64,000 nucleotides of DNA from Chloroflexota bacterium (GTDB lineage: Bacteria; Chloroflexota; Anaerolineae; Aggregatilineales; UBA2796): NCBI GenBank assembly GCA_021325095.1, contig JAJPHV010000046.1:1-64000 (forward strand), given 5' to 3'. Of this stretch, positions 1 to 8,340 are shown piece after piece. The notes below the pieces were generated by a model. It saw only the letters and a program-made list of their open reading frames with translations. It did not search any database and had not been told where the DNA came from. Position 1 is the first letter of the stretch. Every line of letters begins with the position of its first letter. Position numbers and translations under genes: made by a program.

Positions 1-98
1 GCGCGCCGCAGAACGTCCTGGACGGCGTGACGAAGGAAGTGGCCGAGGACGCCAAGAAGAAGCTCGAAGAAGACGGCGCCGTGGTCGAGATCAGGTAA
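1..98 (+). CDS. rplL: 50S ribosomal protein L7/L12, C-terminal end (partial)
   Basis: Reading from base 3, 31 codons lead to a TAA at 96-98. The peptide contains NVLDGVTKEVAEDAKKKLEE followed by DGAVVEIR. This matches the end of the L7/L12 C-terminal domain, where a Lys/Glu-rich helix is followed by a final strand ending in a charged residue. L7/L12 forms the ribosomal stalk that recruits GTPase translation factors. The start and the upstream rplJ region lie outside the window. Only about a quarter of the protein is visible, so the call rests on the helix pattern. Confidence 0.8.
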   Translation, partial: APQNVLDGVTKEVAEDAKKKLEEDGAVVEIR

Positions 99-140
99 CC
101 TCACCCCCTAGCCCCCTCTCCACCCCGGTGGAGAGGGGAA
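99..140 (+). repeat. Dispersed palindromic repeat, copy 1
   Basis: CCTCACCCCCTAG is followed by an inverted repeat in which 113-124 pairs with 127-138 (CCCCTCTCCACC / GGTGGAGAGGGG). It begins directly after the rplL stop. The hairpin could stop transcription, but no T-run follows it. Related copies lie at 8241, 8296, 34198, 37431, 43513 and 46306. Confidence 0.85.
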
Positions 141-184
141 ATAGATGCTTCACTGCTCTGCAAGGGTTATGTAGCGAGGGCTGA

Positions 185-2122
185 GTGCAAAACACCCGTA
201 TTCGCTCAGTCCTCAGTTCTCAGTCCTCAGCCCTGAACCGATGGGCGCTTCTGGCGATCCTGGCCCTTGCCGTTTTTCTGCGCTTTCAAAACGTCAATGC
301 CATACAACACAACGTCGATCACGCTTACCCGATCTGGCAGGCGCTGACCACGCTTGACCGGGGCGAGTTGCCGATCATCGGCCAGTACACGTCGGTGCTC
401 ATCCCCAACCCGGCGCTGATGGGCTACCTGCTGCTGCCCTGGGTGGCGCTGACCCGTTCGCCGCTGGGCGCATACCTGTTCGTCATTGCCCTGAACACGC
501 TGGCCGTCTGGCTGGTGTATCGGGTGACGGCGCTTGTCTTGAGCCAGGCACACGGGTTGATCGCCGCCTTTCTGATCAGTGTCAATCCCTGGGTCATCGA
601 GTACAGCCGGGCAACCTGGGTACAGGCCCTGATCCCGTTTTTCGCCTGCCTGGTGTTCTGGTTGTTGATCCCGGTACTGCTCGGCAAAGCAGCCAAACCG
701 GGCCGCCGCACGATCCTGGCTTTTGTGGCGCTGGCCGCCACGACACAGACCTACCTGCTGGCCTTCGCGCTGGTGATCCCCGTCGTGGCCCTGTTGATCG
801 TGTTTCGTCGGCGTGCCATGTGGCGATGTGTGGCGGTGGGCGCGAGCCTCTTTGGTATTGTAACGACCATCTATCTCGCGGCGCTCGTCGCCAACCATGC
901 CTGGGAGTCGGAACGGCTGGATGACTTCGCCAGCGCGCACCTGAGCGGCGAAGCGTGGTCGCACGCAGTCCGGCTGGTCACAGGCAGGAATTACGCCGTT
1001 TCGCGCGGGCTGGATGCGCCGACCAACGACTGGCAGCTCCGCGAAACCGCCTCCGAAGTTGCCCACGCGCTGATTCTGAGCGCACTGTTGGGCGGGATCG
1101 CCCGCGCCCTGTATGGCGTCTGGCGCAAGGACTGTGCCGACCTGGGCCTGATCCTGCTGATCTGGCTTGCGGTTCCGGTGCTGCTGCTCACTTACGTCTC
1201 GAAGCCTGTGCATCCGTTCTATCTGCTGCTCACGCTTCCGGCGGGCTACGTGCTGGCGGCCTGGGGCGCGGGCTACACGCTGCGCTGGCGCGCAGGACGG
1301 CTGGCGCTGGCGGCTGTGTTTGTGATCGTGGCAGGCTTGTTCAGCCTCAACACGCTGCGCTTCTCGGAGGACACCCTGGCACATCCCGGCACAAATGGGC
1401 CGGGCGTGCTGCCCATCGGCGCGGGCATCGACATGGTGCGGGCGCTGCTGCCCTCTGAAATGCACGCTCCCGGCGCTGTCGTTTTCGCCGACGTGGACGA
1501 GTGGTTCCTGAACAGCCTTTCGGGCAGCCTGTTTCCGGTGGATCGTGATCTGAACGTCAACCAGACCACTTACCTGCCGGTGGGCGGCGCGACGTATCTG
1601 ATGTTCACCAAGAACAGCAGCGTGCCTGCGCCTGAGCCGATGGGCGCGAGCAACGCGGCCACCTTCGCGTTGAACGATGGCGCACTGTTCCGGCGCTACC
1701 GCGTCAACCTGACCGTTCCGGGCGATCAGGCCATCAGGAGCGACAAAGGCATTACGTACCTGGGTATGAGCCTGGAACAAGCCTTAGCGCCCGGCCAGAC
1801 GGCCACTCTGCGCACGTACTGGCGGGTGGATGGCTTGCTGCCGGAACGCGGGGTGTGGCTGTTCGGGCCGTTCGTTCACGTCTACGACGCGGCAGGCAAG
1901 CGCGTCGCCATCGGGACGGGTGCGGTGGTGCCGGGCGTCCGCTGGCGCATGGGCGACATCCACGTGCAGCGGATCGCCTTGTCTGTCCCGGCGGATGCGG
2001 CAGGGCCGTTTACACTGCAAATCGGCCAGTACGACGGCGTTCATAATGCCAACGCTATCTTCACGCTGCCGGATGGCACGTCCAGCGCGACCATTGCCGT
2101 CGAGCCGGACATCAAGCCGTGA
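185..2122 (+). CDS. GT-C superfamily membrane glycosyltransferase-like protein
   Basis: The 645-residue protein has about ten hydrophobic helices in residues 20-400, then a soluble beta-rich C-terminal domain of about 240 residues. An acidic residue in the first loop (NVDHAYP, D45) fits the catalytic Asp of GT-C enzymes, which move sugars from polyprenyl-phosphate donors on the outer face of the membrane. The family is PMT/ArnT-like by layout; the acceptor is unknown. The start is a GTG immediately after an in-frame TGA, so no longer protein is possible. Residues 8-17 are encoded by a run of heptamer repeats (CTCAGTC-like), so the true N-terminus is uncertain. The gene converges on the PfkB kinase with a 43-base gap. 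Confidence 0.7.
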   Translation: MQNTRIRSVLSSQSSALNRWALLAILALAVFLRFQNVNAIQHNVDHAYPIWQALTTLDRGELPIIGQYTSVLIPNPALMGYLLLPWVALTRSPLGAYLFVIALNTLAVWLVYRVTALVLSQAHGLIAAFLISVNPWVIEYSRATWVQALIPFFACLVFWLLIPVLLGKAAKPGRRTILAFVALAATTQTYLLAFALVIPVVALLIVFRRRAMWRCVAVGASLFGIVTTIYLAALVANHAWESERLDDFASAHLSGEAWSHAVRLVTGRNYAVSRGLDAPTNDWQLRETASEVAHALILSALLGGIARALYGVWRKDCADLGLILLIWLAVPVLLLTYVSKPVHPFYLLLTLPAGYVLAAWGAGYTLRWRAGRLALAAVFVIVAGLFSLNTLRFSEDTLAHPGTNGPGVLPIGAGIDMVRALLPSEMHAPGAVVFADVDEWFLNSLSGSLFPVDRDLNVNQTTYLPVGGATYLMFTKNSSVPAPEPMGASNAATFALNDGALFRRYRVNLTVPGDQAIRSDKGITYLGMSLEQALAPGQTATLRTYWRVDGLLPERGVWLFGPFVHVYDAAGKRVAIGTGAVVPGVRWRMGDIHVQRIALSVPADAAGPFTLQIGQYDGVHNANAIFTLPDGTSSATIAVEPDIKP

Positions 2123-2165
2123 CGGGTCAAGATTTCGCTGACCACGTTCGCTTTGAGGTTCGCTG

Positions 2166-3122
2166 CTAAAATCCGCCCTGGCCGTCGATGAATGCCAGCG
2201 TTTCGGCAAGCGTCGGCATGTCGTTGGCGCAGCCCTGGCGCGTCACGACGATTGCGCCCGTCGCGTTGCCCATGCGCGCCGCCTTGCCCCAATCCCACCC
2301 CTGCAAATGGCCGTACAGGAAGCCGCTGGCGAAGGCGTCGCCCGCGCCCAGGACGTTCAGCACTGTCACCCTGAAAGGCCTGGCCGGGTACACCTGTCCA
2401 TCTTTGGTATAAACCGTCGAGCCGTCCTCGCCCTGCTTGAACACCACCGCCCGGCGCACCCCTTGCAGCAGGCGGGCAATGGCCGTCTCTGTGCTGTCCG
2501 CGTCAGTGGCGACTCTGATCTCCGTTTCCGTGCCGATGACAATATCGACCAGCGGCAGTGTGGCCCGCACCGTGACGCCAAAAGCGCGCGGATCGTGCCA
2601 CAGATCGGCGCGGTAGTCGATGTCCAGTACGACTTCTGTCCCTACGCTGCCCGCCAGTTCCGCCGCGTATTGCGTGGCGCTGCGGCTTGGCTCCTTCGAC
2701 AGCCCTGTGCCGCTGATCAGCAACAGGCGTGTGTCGGCAATGGGCGCGGTCAGCACATCGTCAATGGTCATGTCGTTGTCGGGGGCGTTGTCCCGATAAT
2801 AGATCAGCGGGAAGTGATCGGGCGGCTGGATGCCGAGCAGCACGGCGGGTGTGCGGCGTCCTGGCTTGGTGAGGGTGTAGCGCGTATCGACCCCTTCCTT
2901 TTTCAGAAAGTGCAGCACAAAATCGCCCACCTTGTCATCGCCAAGCGCCGTCATCAGCGCCGATTTCAACCCCAGGCGGCGCGTCCCGACGCTGATGTTG
3001 GTCGGGCAGCCGCCGACCAGCGCCGCGAAACCCGTGATCTCCTCGAAGGGCGCGCCAATGTCATTGGCGTACAGGTCAATCGACACGCGGCCTACGCACA
3101 AAACGTCATACGTTCTTGCCAT
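2166..3122 (-). CDS. iolC: PfkB-family carbohydrate kinase, probable 5-dehydro-2-deoxygluconokinase
   Basis: The 318-residue ribokinase-like protein opens with VGRVSIDLYANDIGAPFEEI and GGCPTNISVG (substrate side), and has LGAGDAFASGF near the end with D262 as catalytic base. The opening, the FPLIYYRDNAPD stretch (104-115) and the CANDMPTLAE tail resemble IolC, which phosphorylates 5-dehydro-2-deoxygluconate in myo-inositol breakdown. The start is taken at 3122 because an AGGA lies about 8 bases upstream; the in-frame alternative at 3143 has no such site. No other iol gene is in view, so another sugar acid or sugar could be the substrate. It is the last gene of a leftward group. Confidence 0.72.
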   Translation of the reverse strand: MARTYDVLCVGRVSIDLYANDIGAPFEEITGFAALVGGCPTNISVGTRRLGLKSALMTALGDDKVGDFVLHFLKKEGVDTRYTLTKPGRRTPAVLLGIQPPDHFPLIYYRDNAPDNDMTIDDVLTAPIADTRLLLISGTGLSKEPSRSATQYAAELAGSVGTEVVLDIDYRADLWHDPRAFGVTVRATLPLVDIVIGTETEIRVATDADSTETAIARLLQGVRRAVVFKQGEDGSTVYTKDGQVYPARPFRVTVLNVLGAGDAFASGFLYGHLQGWDWGKAARMGNATGAIVVTRQGCANDMPTLAETLAFIDGQGGF

Positions 3123-3225
3123 AACGACGATCCTGAAAAGCACCCCGACGCCCGGACTGCAATCGGCTCACCTGCTTCAGCCATGCTCGATCTCGTCCGC
3201 GTGCCCATCGTAATGCTCGCAAAGC

Positions 3226-3927
3226 TCACCGTGGCGGCTTCAAGCGCACGTCCATCCCCACCGCGCGTGTTGATGTGTCCTTTGCCGCCGCATCTTTGAC
3301 CACCGGCACGTCGAAATACATGCCGCCCAGAGCTTCCAGGTTGTCGAACTCGAATGCCTGGAAAGCATCCACGCGCACGCGCACGATGCGGCCTGCCTGC
3401 GCGCCGTCGGGCGTCAGCCGGAGCCTGCCCGGTTTGGCCGCACTGTCGGGCGGAACATCCAGCGAAAGATTGCTGGCCGAAAGCGCGCCACCCACCGCGC
3501 TGACTTTCAGTTCGAGCCGCGCCGTGCCCGGCAGACGCTCCTCCCCTGTCGGCGGGTTGACGCCGATGTACAGGTCGCTGGGGCGGCCCGCGACCAGCGA
3601 GCGCGGCGTGACGACGGTCAGGTGGCGCTCGACAGGCGGCGTGTCCTGCCGGGGCGGGCCGGCAGCGGTGTCCGGTGCTGCTGCATCGGCAGCGGCGATC
3701 TGCTGTACGGCCATGGTGCCATCAGTGGTTAGCTGGTACGTGCCATCCCCGGCCAGCAAGATGTAGTCATAATTGACCAGCCGCCGGATCGCCTTGCCGA
3801 TAGATCGAGCGGCGATACCCGTCCCCTGCTGAAGCTCATCGACGCTGGCCGACGAGTGTTGGCCCAGGTAACGCAGTACGTCCAGGGCTTCCGGCGGCAG
3901 CTTTTGAAGATTAAATGGCAGCGACAT
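3226..3927 (-). CDS. Winged-helix N-terminal domain protein of unknown function
   Basis: The 233-residue protein begins with a helix-turn-helix-like segment (residues 10-70) that ends in the wing-like YDYILLAGDGTYQLTTDG. An Ala/Pro-rich linker (75-100) joins it to a beta-rich domain (105-230) that I do not recognise. There is no signal peptide or membrane segment, so it should be cytoplasmic. A GAGG sequence 8-10 bases upstream supports the ATG. Its neighbours are the anchored protein upstream and the PfkB kinase downstream on the same strand. The layout suggests DNA binding coupled to an unknown sensing or protein-binding domain; this is inference only. Confidence 0.5.
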   Translation of the reverse strand: MSLPFNLQKLPPEALDVLRYLGQHSSASVDELQQGTGIAARSIGKAIRRLVNYDYILLAGDGTYQLTTDGTMAVQQIAAADAAAPDTAAGPPRQDTPPVERHLTVVTPRSLVAGRPSDLYIGVNPPTGEERLPGTARLELKVSAVGGALSASNLSLDVPPDSAAKPGRLRLTPDGAQAGRIVRVRVDAFQAFEFDNLEALGGMYFDVPVVKDAAAKDTSTRAVGMDVRLKPPR

Positions 3928-3996
3928 GGAATAGCCTCACAGGATCAGCGCGAATACATTCAGTTTATCCAGCCTTGCAGGCGGGACAAGTGGGAA

Positions 3997-4530
3997 TCAA
4001 TATTTGAATTCTTGCATAAAAGCGTCCAGCAGCGCTTTGGAAGGAGCCGTCACGTCGAAGTACCACCGGCTGTGCGACCAGACAAAGCGGGCCGGACCCT
4101 TCTCGCGGGTCTGCAATACGAAACTGGGGTCGGCATTCAATTGCTGGTAGCCGCTGGAACCCATGCTGCTGGCCGTCATGGACAGGCTGGCCTGCGCAGC
4201 GCGCGTCGAGACGGCCTGCGAACCCTGGATGGTCACTACGTCTTTCCCATCGGTGTAGGTGGCGCTGAAGTCGGCAAGCGAACCGCTCAGGCTCGTGCGT
4301 TTGAAGGAACCCAGTTTGTCCGGCAGCAACTCGGCCAACTGGCTGGTGGACGGCAGTGGGCGCTGCGCAACGCCGTAAGGGTTGGTGCTGGCGGGCTGCG
4401 CTGGCTGGATGACGCGGCTACCTACCAGCCCCACCAGCAGGATGATCATGATGATAATCACGAAAATGGCGGACACGGCGGCGAAGCCCAGGATAATGCG
4501 TGTCCGATCATCGTCCGGCTGACCTGCCAT
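3997..4530 (-). CDS. Membrane-anchored protein of unknown function
   Basis: The 177-residue protein has a short charged N-terminus, one transmembrane helix (residues 13-37, rich in Ile and Val) and a Pro/Gln linker, then an extracytoplasmic domain of about 120 residues. LPDKLGSFKRTSLSG and a C-terminal aromatic stretch (RFVWSHSRWYFDV) stand out. The frame stays open far upstream, but that extension is only the antisense of the ABC ATPase gene; the ATG at 4530 is the first sensible start. I recognise no family. It is divergent from the ABC exporter genes, with a 165-base gap that must hold both promoters. Confidence 0.55.
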   Translation of the reverse strand: MAGQPDDDRTRIILGFAAVSAIFVIIIMIILLVGLVGSRVIQPAQPASTNPYGVAQRPLPSTSQLAELLPDKLGSFKRTSLSGSLADFSATYTDGKDVVTIQGSQAVSTRAAQASLSMTASSMGSSGYQQLNADPSFVLQTREKGPARFVWSHSRWYFDVTAPSKALLDAFMQEFKY

Positions 4531-4695
4531 AATCGATTCCCGTAGCGGCCCGCGATTCCAGATGAGCTTTGCTTTTAACACAGGCCGCTTAATTGTGCAA
4601 ACACTGCAACTTCTCTTCGGTGCGCTCGTATTATTAGGACGTAGGGCACATATCATCTTACGACGCTTCCTGCGTGGAAGGGAGCGAGGAGAGCT

Positions 4696-5664
4696 ATGAC
4701 ACCTATTATCGAGATACACAACCTGAAGAAGCGCTACGCGCCCAACGCCGAATCCAGAGAGGGCAATCTGGCCGTCAAGGGCATCAATCTTGACATTGAA
4801 CGTGGCGAGATTTTTAGCCTGCTTGGGCCGAACGGCGCGGGCAAGACGACGACCATCAGCATGATGAGCGGGCTGCTCACGCCCACCGAGGGCGACGTGA
4901 TCATCGACGGGCACTCCATCGTCAAGGAGCCAATTGAAGTCAAGAAACGGATCGGCGTCGTTCCGCAGGAGATCGCACTGTACCCGGAACTGAGCGCACG
5001 TGGCAACCTGGAATTCTTCGGCAAGATGTACGGCCTGAGCGGCGCTGATCTCGCCAGGCGCTGCGACGAGGTACTGGAATTCATCGGCCTGAAAGATCGC
5101 CAGCGCGAGCGCATCGACACCTTTTCCGGCGGCATGAAGCGCCGCGTCAACATCGGGGTCGGCCTGCTGCACCGCCCCCTGGTCGTCTTCATGGACGAAC
5201 CCACCGTCGGTGTCGATCCCCAAAGCCGCCGCAGCATCCTGGATGCCGTCAAGGAACTGAACAGACAGGGCATGACGGTGCTTTATACCACGCACTACAT
5301 GGAAGAAGCCGAAGAACTGTCGGATCGCGTCGGAATTATCGATCACGGTGAGTTGATCGCCTGCGGCAAAGAGGGCGACCTGATTCAGCAGGTTGGCGAG
5401 AAAGACGCCATTTTGCTCAAAATTGGCGAGAAAGCTGCGGAGGCGCTGGAAATTGTCCGGCGTGTGCCGGGCATCGATAGTGCCACCTTCGAGGACGGCG
5501 ACGACGGCAAGGTGCGCGCACTGGCCGGGCGAGGCCGCCGGGCGCTGCCCGCCGTGCTGAAAGCGCTCGACGACTCTGGCTTTCTCCCACAGTCGATTGA
5601 GGTGATCGAGCCGAATCTGGAAAGCGTCTTCCTGCACCTGACGGGCCGCGCGCTGCGGGACTAG
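4696..5664 (+). CDS. ABC-2 type exporter, ATP-binding protein
   Basis: The 322-residue ATPase carries all nucleotide-binding motifs: Walker A GPNGAGKT (44-51), signature FSGGMKRR (143-150), Walker B VVFMDEPT (163-170) and the switch histidine in YTTH (200). The long C-terminal part after residue 230 resembles the DrrA/CcmA type that drives drug, lipid or polysaccharide export. It is the first gene of an operon with two permeases at 5699 and 6993, so one ATPase probably serves a permease heterodimer. A GAGGAGAG stretch just upstream gives a strong ribosome binding site. The substrate cannot be inferred. Confidence 0.9.
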   Translation: MTPIIEIHNLKKRYAPNAESREGNLAVKGINLDIERGEIFSLLGPNGAGKTTTISMMSGLLTPTEGDVIIDGHSIVKEPIEVKKRIGVVPQEIALYPELSARGNLEFFGKMYGLSGADLARRCDEVLEFIGLKDRQRERIDTFSGGMKRRVNIGVGLLHRPLVVFMDEPTVGVDPQSRRSILDAVKELNRQGMTVLYTTHYMEEAEELSDRVGIIDHGELIACGKEGDLIQQVGEKDAILLKIGEKAAEALEIVRRVPGIDSATFEDGDDGKVRALAGRGRRALPAVLKALDDSGFLPQSIEVIEPNLESVFLHLTGRALRD

Positions 5665-5698
5665 CCGCCAGGAGAGCGATCAACAGGAGAGCGATCAC

Positions 5699-6979
5699 AT
5701 GGACTTCAAGAAATTCCTGACTATTGCGCTCAAGGACATTCGCGTCCTGTTTCAGGATCGTGCCACGCTGATGATCATCCTGGTAGCGCCCTTTGCCCTG
5801 ACGCTTGTCCTGGGCGCGGCCTTTGGCGGCATCTCGACAGGCAACGACTCGCCGATCAAGGATATTCCGGTGGTGGTCGTCAACCACGACCAGGGCGCGA
5901 TGCTCGCCACACAAGCGCTCAACTTCGGCGAAAGGCTTGCCGACGCGCTTCAACACGTGGGTGGGCTGCTCAGGGTCGAGGTGCTGGCCGACGAAGAACA
6001 GGCCAGGGCGCGTGTCCGGGACGGCAGGGCAGCGGCTGCCGTCTTGATCCCCGCTGACTTCTCACAAGCATTGAACCCCACCAATCCGGCGTTTGGCGAT
6101 GCCAGGATCAAGCTGACCCTTTTCCGCGATGCTGGCTCGGCCATCTCCGCCGCCATTGTGAGCGCAGTCGTGCGGCAGATCGTCAATGGTTTTACCAATG
6201 CCGACGTAGCGATCTATGCGGCGGGCAAGGCCAACGCCAATCCCTTGTTCCTGATCACGCAGGCCAGCGCCGTTGCCCAGGACGTGGCGACCCGCTCACA
6301 GAGTGGCGACGCGCCCATTACCGTCACAACAGCACAGACGACACCGGGACAATCGGGGCCGGGCTTCAACCTGCTGGCGTTTTTTGCGCCGTCGATGGCC
6401 GTCTTCTTTCTGAACTTTGCGATGGCTTTCGGCGTGGTTACCATTCTTGAAGAGAAAGACAATGGCACGCTGCAACGGCTGATCGTGTCGCCCACGCGGC
6501 GCATGACCATCCTGGCAGGCAAGCTGGGTGGCACTTACGTCAGCGGCGTGATTCAGATTTTCCTGCTCATCGTGGCGACGAGCCTGGTGGGGCCACTGCT
6601 CGGCAGCAAAACGCCCATCTGGGGTACAAACGTCCCTGCGCTCGTGGTGCTGACGCTGTGCGTGGTCGCCGGGGCGCTTGGCCTGGGCACGATCCTGGCT
6701 GCCGTCGCACGCACACGCCAGCAAGCCAGCATCTATGCCAGTGCGGGGCTGATCCTGATGGGCATCGTGGGCGGCTCGTTTTTTGCCAGCGGGGACCGGC
6801 CCCCCATGGGCATTGCCAGCCAGCTTACCGTGAACTACTGGGCCACCAGCGCCTACGCCAGGCTCTCCCAGACCAACGATCTGATGAGTGTTTTGCCCAA
6901 CATGGCCGCGCTGCTGGCGATCTTCATCGTCTGCTTCGGGGCTGGCGTGTACCTGTTCAATCGACGCCTGGACGTGTAG
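5699..6979 (+). CDS. ABC-2 type exporter, permease subunit 1
   Basis: The 426-residue protein has the ABC-2 permease layout. There is one transmembrane helix at residues 24-44, an extracytoplasmic domain of roughly 170 residues, then five hydrophobic helices from about residue 225 to the end. The cytoplasmic EEKDNGTLQRLIVSPTRR (about 250-270), just before the second helix group, is typical of this family. It lies 34 bases after the ATPase gene, with a GGAG site before the ATG, and 13 bases before the second permease. The large ectodomain fits the NatB/YhaP-like subgroup. Confidence 0.87.
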   Translation: MDFKKFLTIALKDIRVLFQDRATLMIILVAPFALTLVLGAAFGGISTGNDSPIKDIPVVVVNHDQGAMLATQALNFGERLADALQHVGGLLRVEVLADEEQARARVRDGRAAAAVLIPADFSQALNPTNPAFGDARIKLTLFRDAGSAISAAIVSAVVRQIVNGFTNADVAIYAAGKANANPLFLITQASAVAQDVATRSQSGDAPITVTTAQTTPGQSGPGFNLLAFFAPSMAVFFLNFAMAFGVVTILEEKDNGTLQRLIVSPTRRMTILAGKLGGTYVSGVIQIFLLIVATSLVGPLLGSKTPIWGTNVPALVVLTLCVVAGALGLGTILAAVARTRQQASIYASAGLILMGIVGGSFFASGDRPPMGIASQLTVNYWATSAYARLSQTNDLMSVLPNMAALLAIFIVCFGAGVYLFNRRLDV

Positions 6980-6992
6980 GAGATGGCATATC

Positions 6993-8240
6993 ATGCGTGC
7001 AGTATGGGACATTGCATTTAACCAACTGCGGACTCAGTTCAGCGAGCGGGAAACGCTCATGTTCCTGGTCGTCGTGCCAGTGATCATGTCCGTTTTCCTG
7101 GGCGCGGCGTTCAGCGGTTCCGGCCCGTCCGGGCAGGTGATCGACGTGGTGCGCGGCGACCCCGGCGACGAACTGGCAAACAAGTATGTGGACATGCTGC
7201 GGGCCGAAGGTAAAAAGCAGGTGCAGGGCCAAGACCGTTATGTCATCTGCGACCTGGCGAAGCCATCCGAGCAGCCCGAAGCGTGTAAACTGGCGGACGT
7301 CCAGGCGAACAGCGGTCAGGTTGCTGTTGCCAAAAAGCGGCTCGACGACGGCGTTTCGGCAGCTTCCCTGAACCTGCCCGCCAATTTCACCGCCGACATC
7401 CGTGCGGGCAAGAATGTGACCCTGACCGTCGATACCAAAGGCGGCTTCAGCGTTTCGCAGACGGTGCAGCAGTTCGCGCAGGCCGTCAGCGCACGCCTGG
7501 GCGGAGCAGTGCTGGCAGCGCGGATTGTGACGGAGCGTGCCAAAGGCGACGCTGCCTTTTACAACAACGTCTACAACGCCGCTGAAAGCGTCTGGGCCAA
7601 AGACCCGGTGCAGATCGAGGAGCAGTACAGCACCGTCACCGGGACGCAGGCCGGGTCGGGCTACGGACAGAGCTTGCCGGGCATTGGCGCGATGTTCGTG
7701 CTGATGAATGCCCTGACGCTGGGCGAGGTCTTCATCCAGGAACGCAAACAGGGCACGTTGCAACGTATGATGGTGCTGCCTCTGAGCCGTGCCCAAATCC
7801 TGGCGGGCAAGCTGCTCGGCCAGTACCTGGTCTGCGCGCTCGCCTTCGCGTTAATGATTGTCGTTGGAACCGTGCTGGGCGTGCGGTGGGGTGACTGGCC
7901 TGGCGTGGTAGTGATCGTTGCTACCTTTACGCTGGCCGTGACGGCGATGGGGCTGGCGGTGGCGGCAGTGGCACGCACGGCGGGACAGGCGTCCGGGGCA
8001 CGTTTCCTCCTGGGCCTGATTCTGGCCCCGTTGGGTGGCGCATGGTGGACACTGTCCATCGTCCCGGCCTGGATGCGCACCGTCGGCATGATTTCACCGA
8101 TCTACTGGTCGCAGGATGCCTTCACCAAAATGATCTTCTACGGCGCGCGCCTGCCGGATGTCCTGCCATCGGTGCTGGTCTTGCTTTTGTTCTCAGCCGT
8201 CTTCTTTGCGTTTGGCATTGCCCGCTTCCGCTACGAGTAA
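6993..8240 (+). CDS. ABC-2 type exporter, permease subunit 2
   Basis: The 415-residue permease parallels its upstream neighbour. It has a first helix at residues 22-42, a large extracytoplasmic domain, the cytoplasmic QERKQGTLQRMMVLPLSR, and five C-terminal helices. The start at 6993 is preferred because TAGGAG lies about ten bases upstream; the frame stays open upstream only through overlap with permease 1. The two permeases share only general family features, which suggests a heterodimer. The gene ends directly at a pair of palindromic repeats that may act as a two-way terminator. Confidence 0.87.
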   Translation: MRAVWDIAFNQLRTQFSERETLMFLVVVPVIMSVFLGAAFSGSGPSGQVIDVVRGDPGDELANKYVDMLRAEGKKQVQGQDRYVICDLAKPSEQPEACKLADVQANSGQVAVAKKRLDDGVSAASLNLPANFTADIRAGKNVTLTVDTKGGFSVSQTVQQFAQAVSARLGGAVLAARIVTERAKGDAAFYNNVYNAAESVWAKDPVQIEEQYSTVTGTQAGSGYGQSLPGIGAMFVLMNALTLGEVFIQERKQGTLQRMMVLPLSRAQILAGKLLGQYLVCALAFALMIVVGTVLGVRWGDWPGVVVIVATFTLAVTAMGLAVAAVARTAGQASGARFLLGLILAPLGGAWWTLSIVPAWMRTVGMISPIYWSQDAFTKMIFYGARLPDVLPSVLVLLLFSAVFFAFGIARFRYE

Positions 8241-8332
8241 CCTCACCCCGGCCCCTCTCCACCAGCGTGGAGAGGGGAGTCTTCGCTGCTCGATTCCCCC
8301 CTCTCTGCAGAGCGGAGAGGGGGTGTGAGGTT
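8241..8332. repeat. Dispersed palindromic repeat, two copies in opposite orientation
   Basis: Copy 2 (8241-8280) follows the permease stop directly, and copy 3 (8296-8332) lies in the reverse orientation. Each forms its own hairpin (CCCCTCTCCACC..GTGGAGAGGGG and CCCCCTCTCTGC..GCGGAGAGGGGG). The outer ends (AACCTCAC / GTGAGGTT) can also pair to give one long cruciform. It sits between convergent genes, which fits a bidirectional transcription barrier. Confidence 0.85.
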
Positions 8333-8340
8333 AATCCTAT

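Noticed and set aside
227-1780. Long open frame on the minus strand opposite the GT-C gene
   Set aside because: It is rich in Gln, Arg and His with no domain or hydrophobic pattern, typical of the antisense of a high-G+C gene; the plus strand encodes a convincing membrane protein.
2307-3299. 330-residue plus-strand frame opposite the PfkB kinase
   Set aside because: The composition is shadow-like, and the minus strand has clear ribokinase motifs.
4531-5637. N-terminal extension of the anchored protein on the minus strand
   Set aside because: This part is the exact antisense of the ABC ATPase gene and lacks family features; a proper start exists at 4530.
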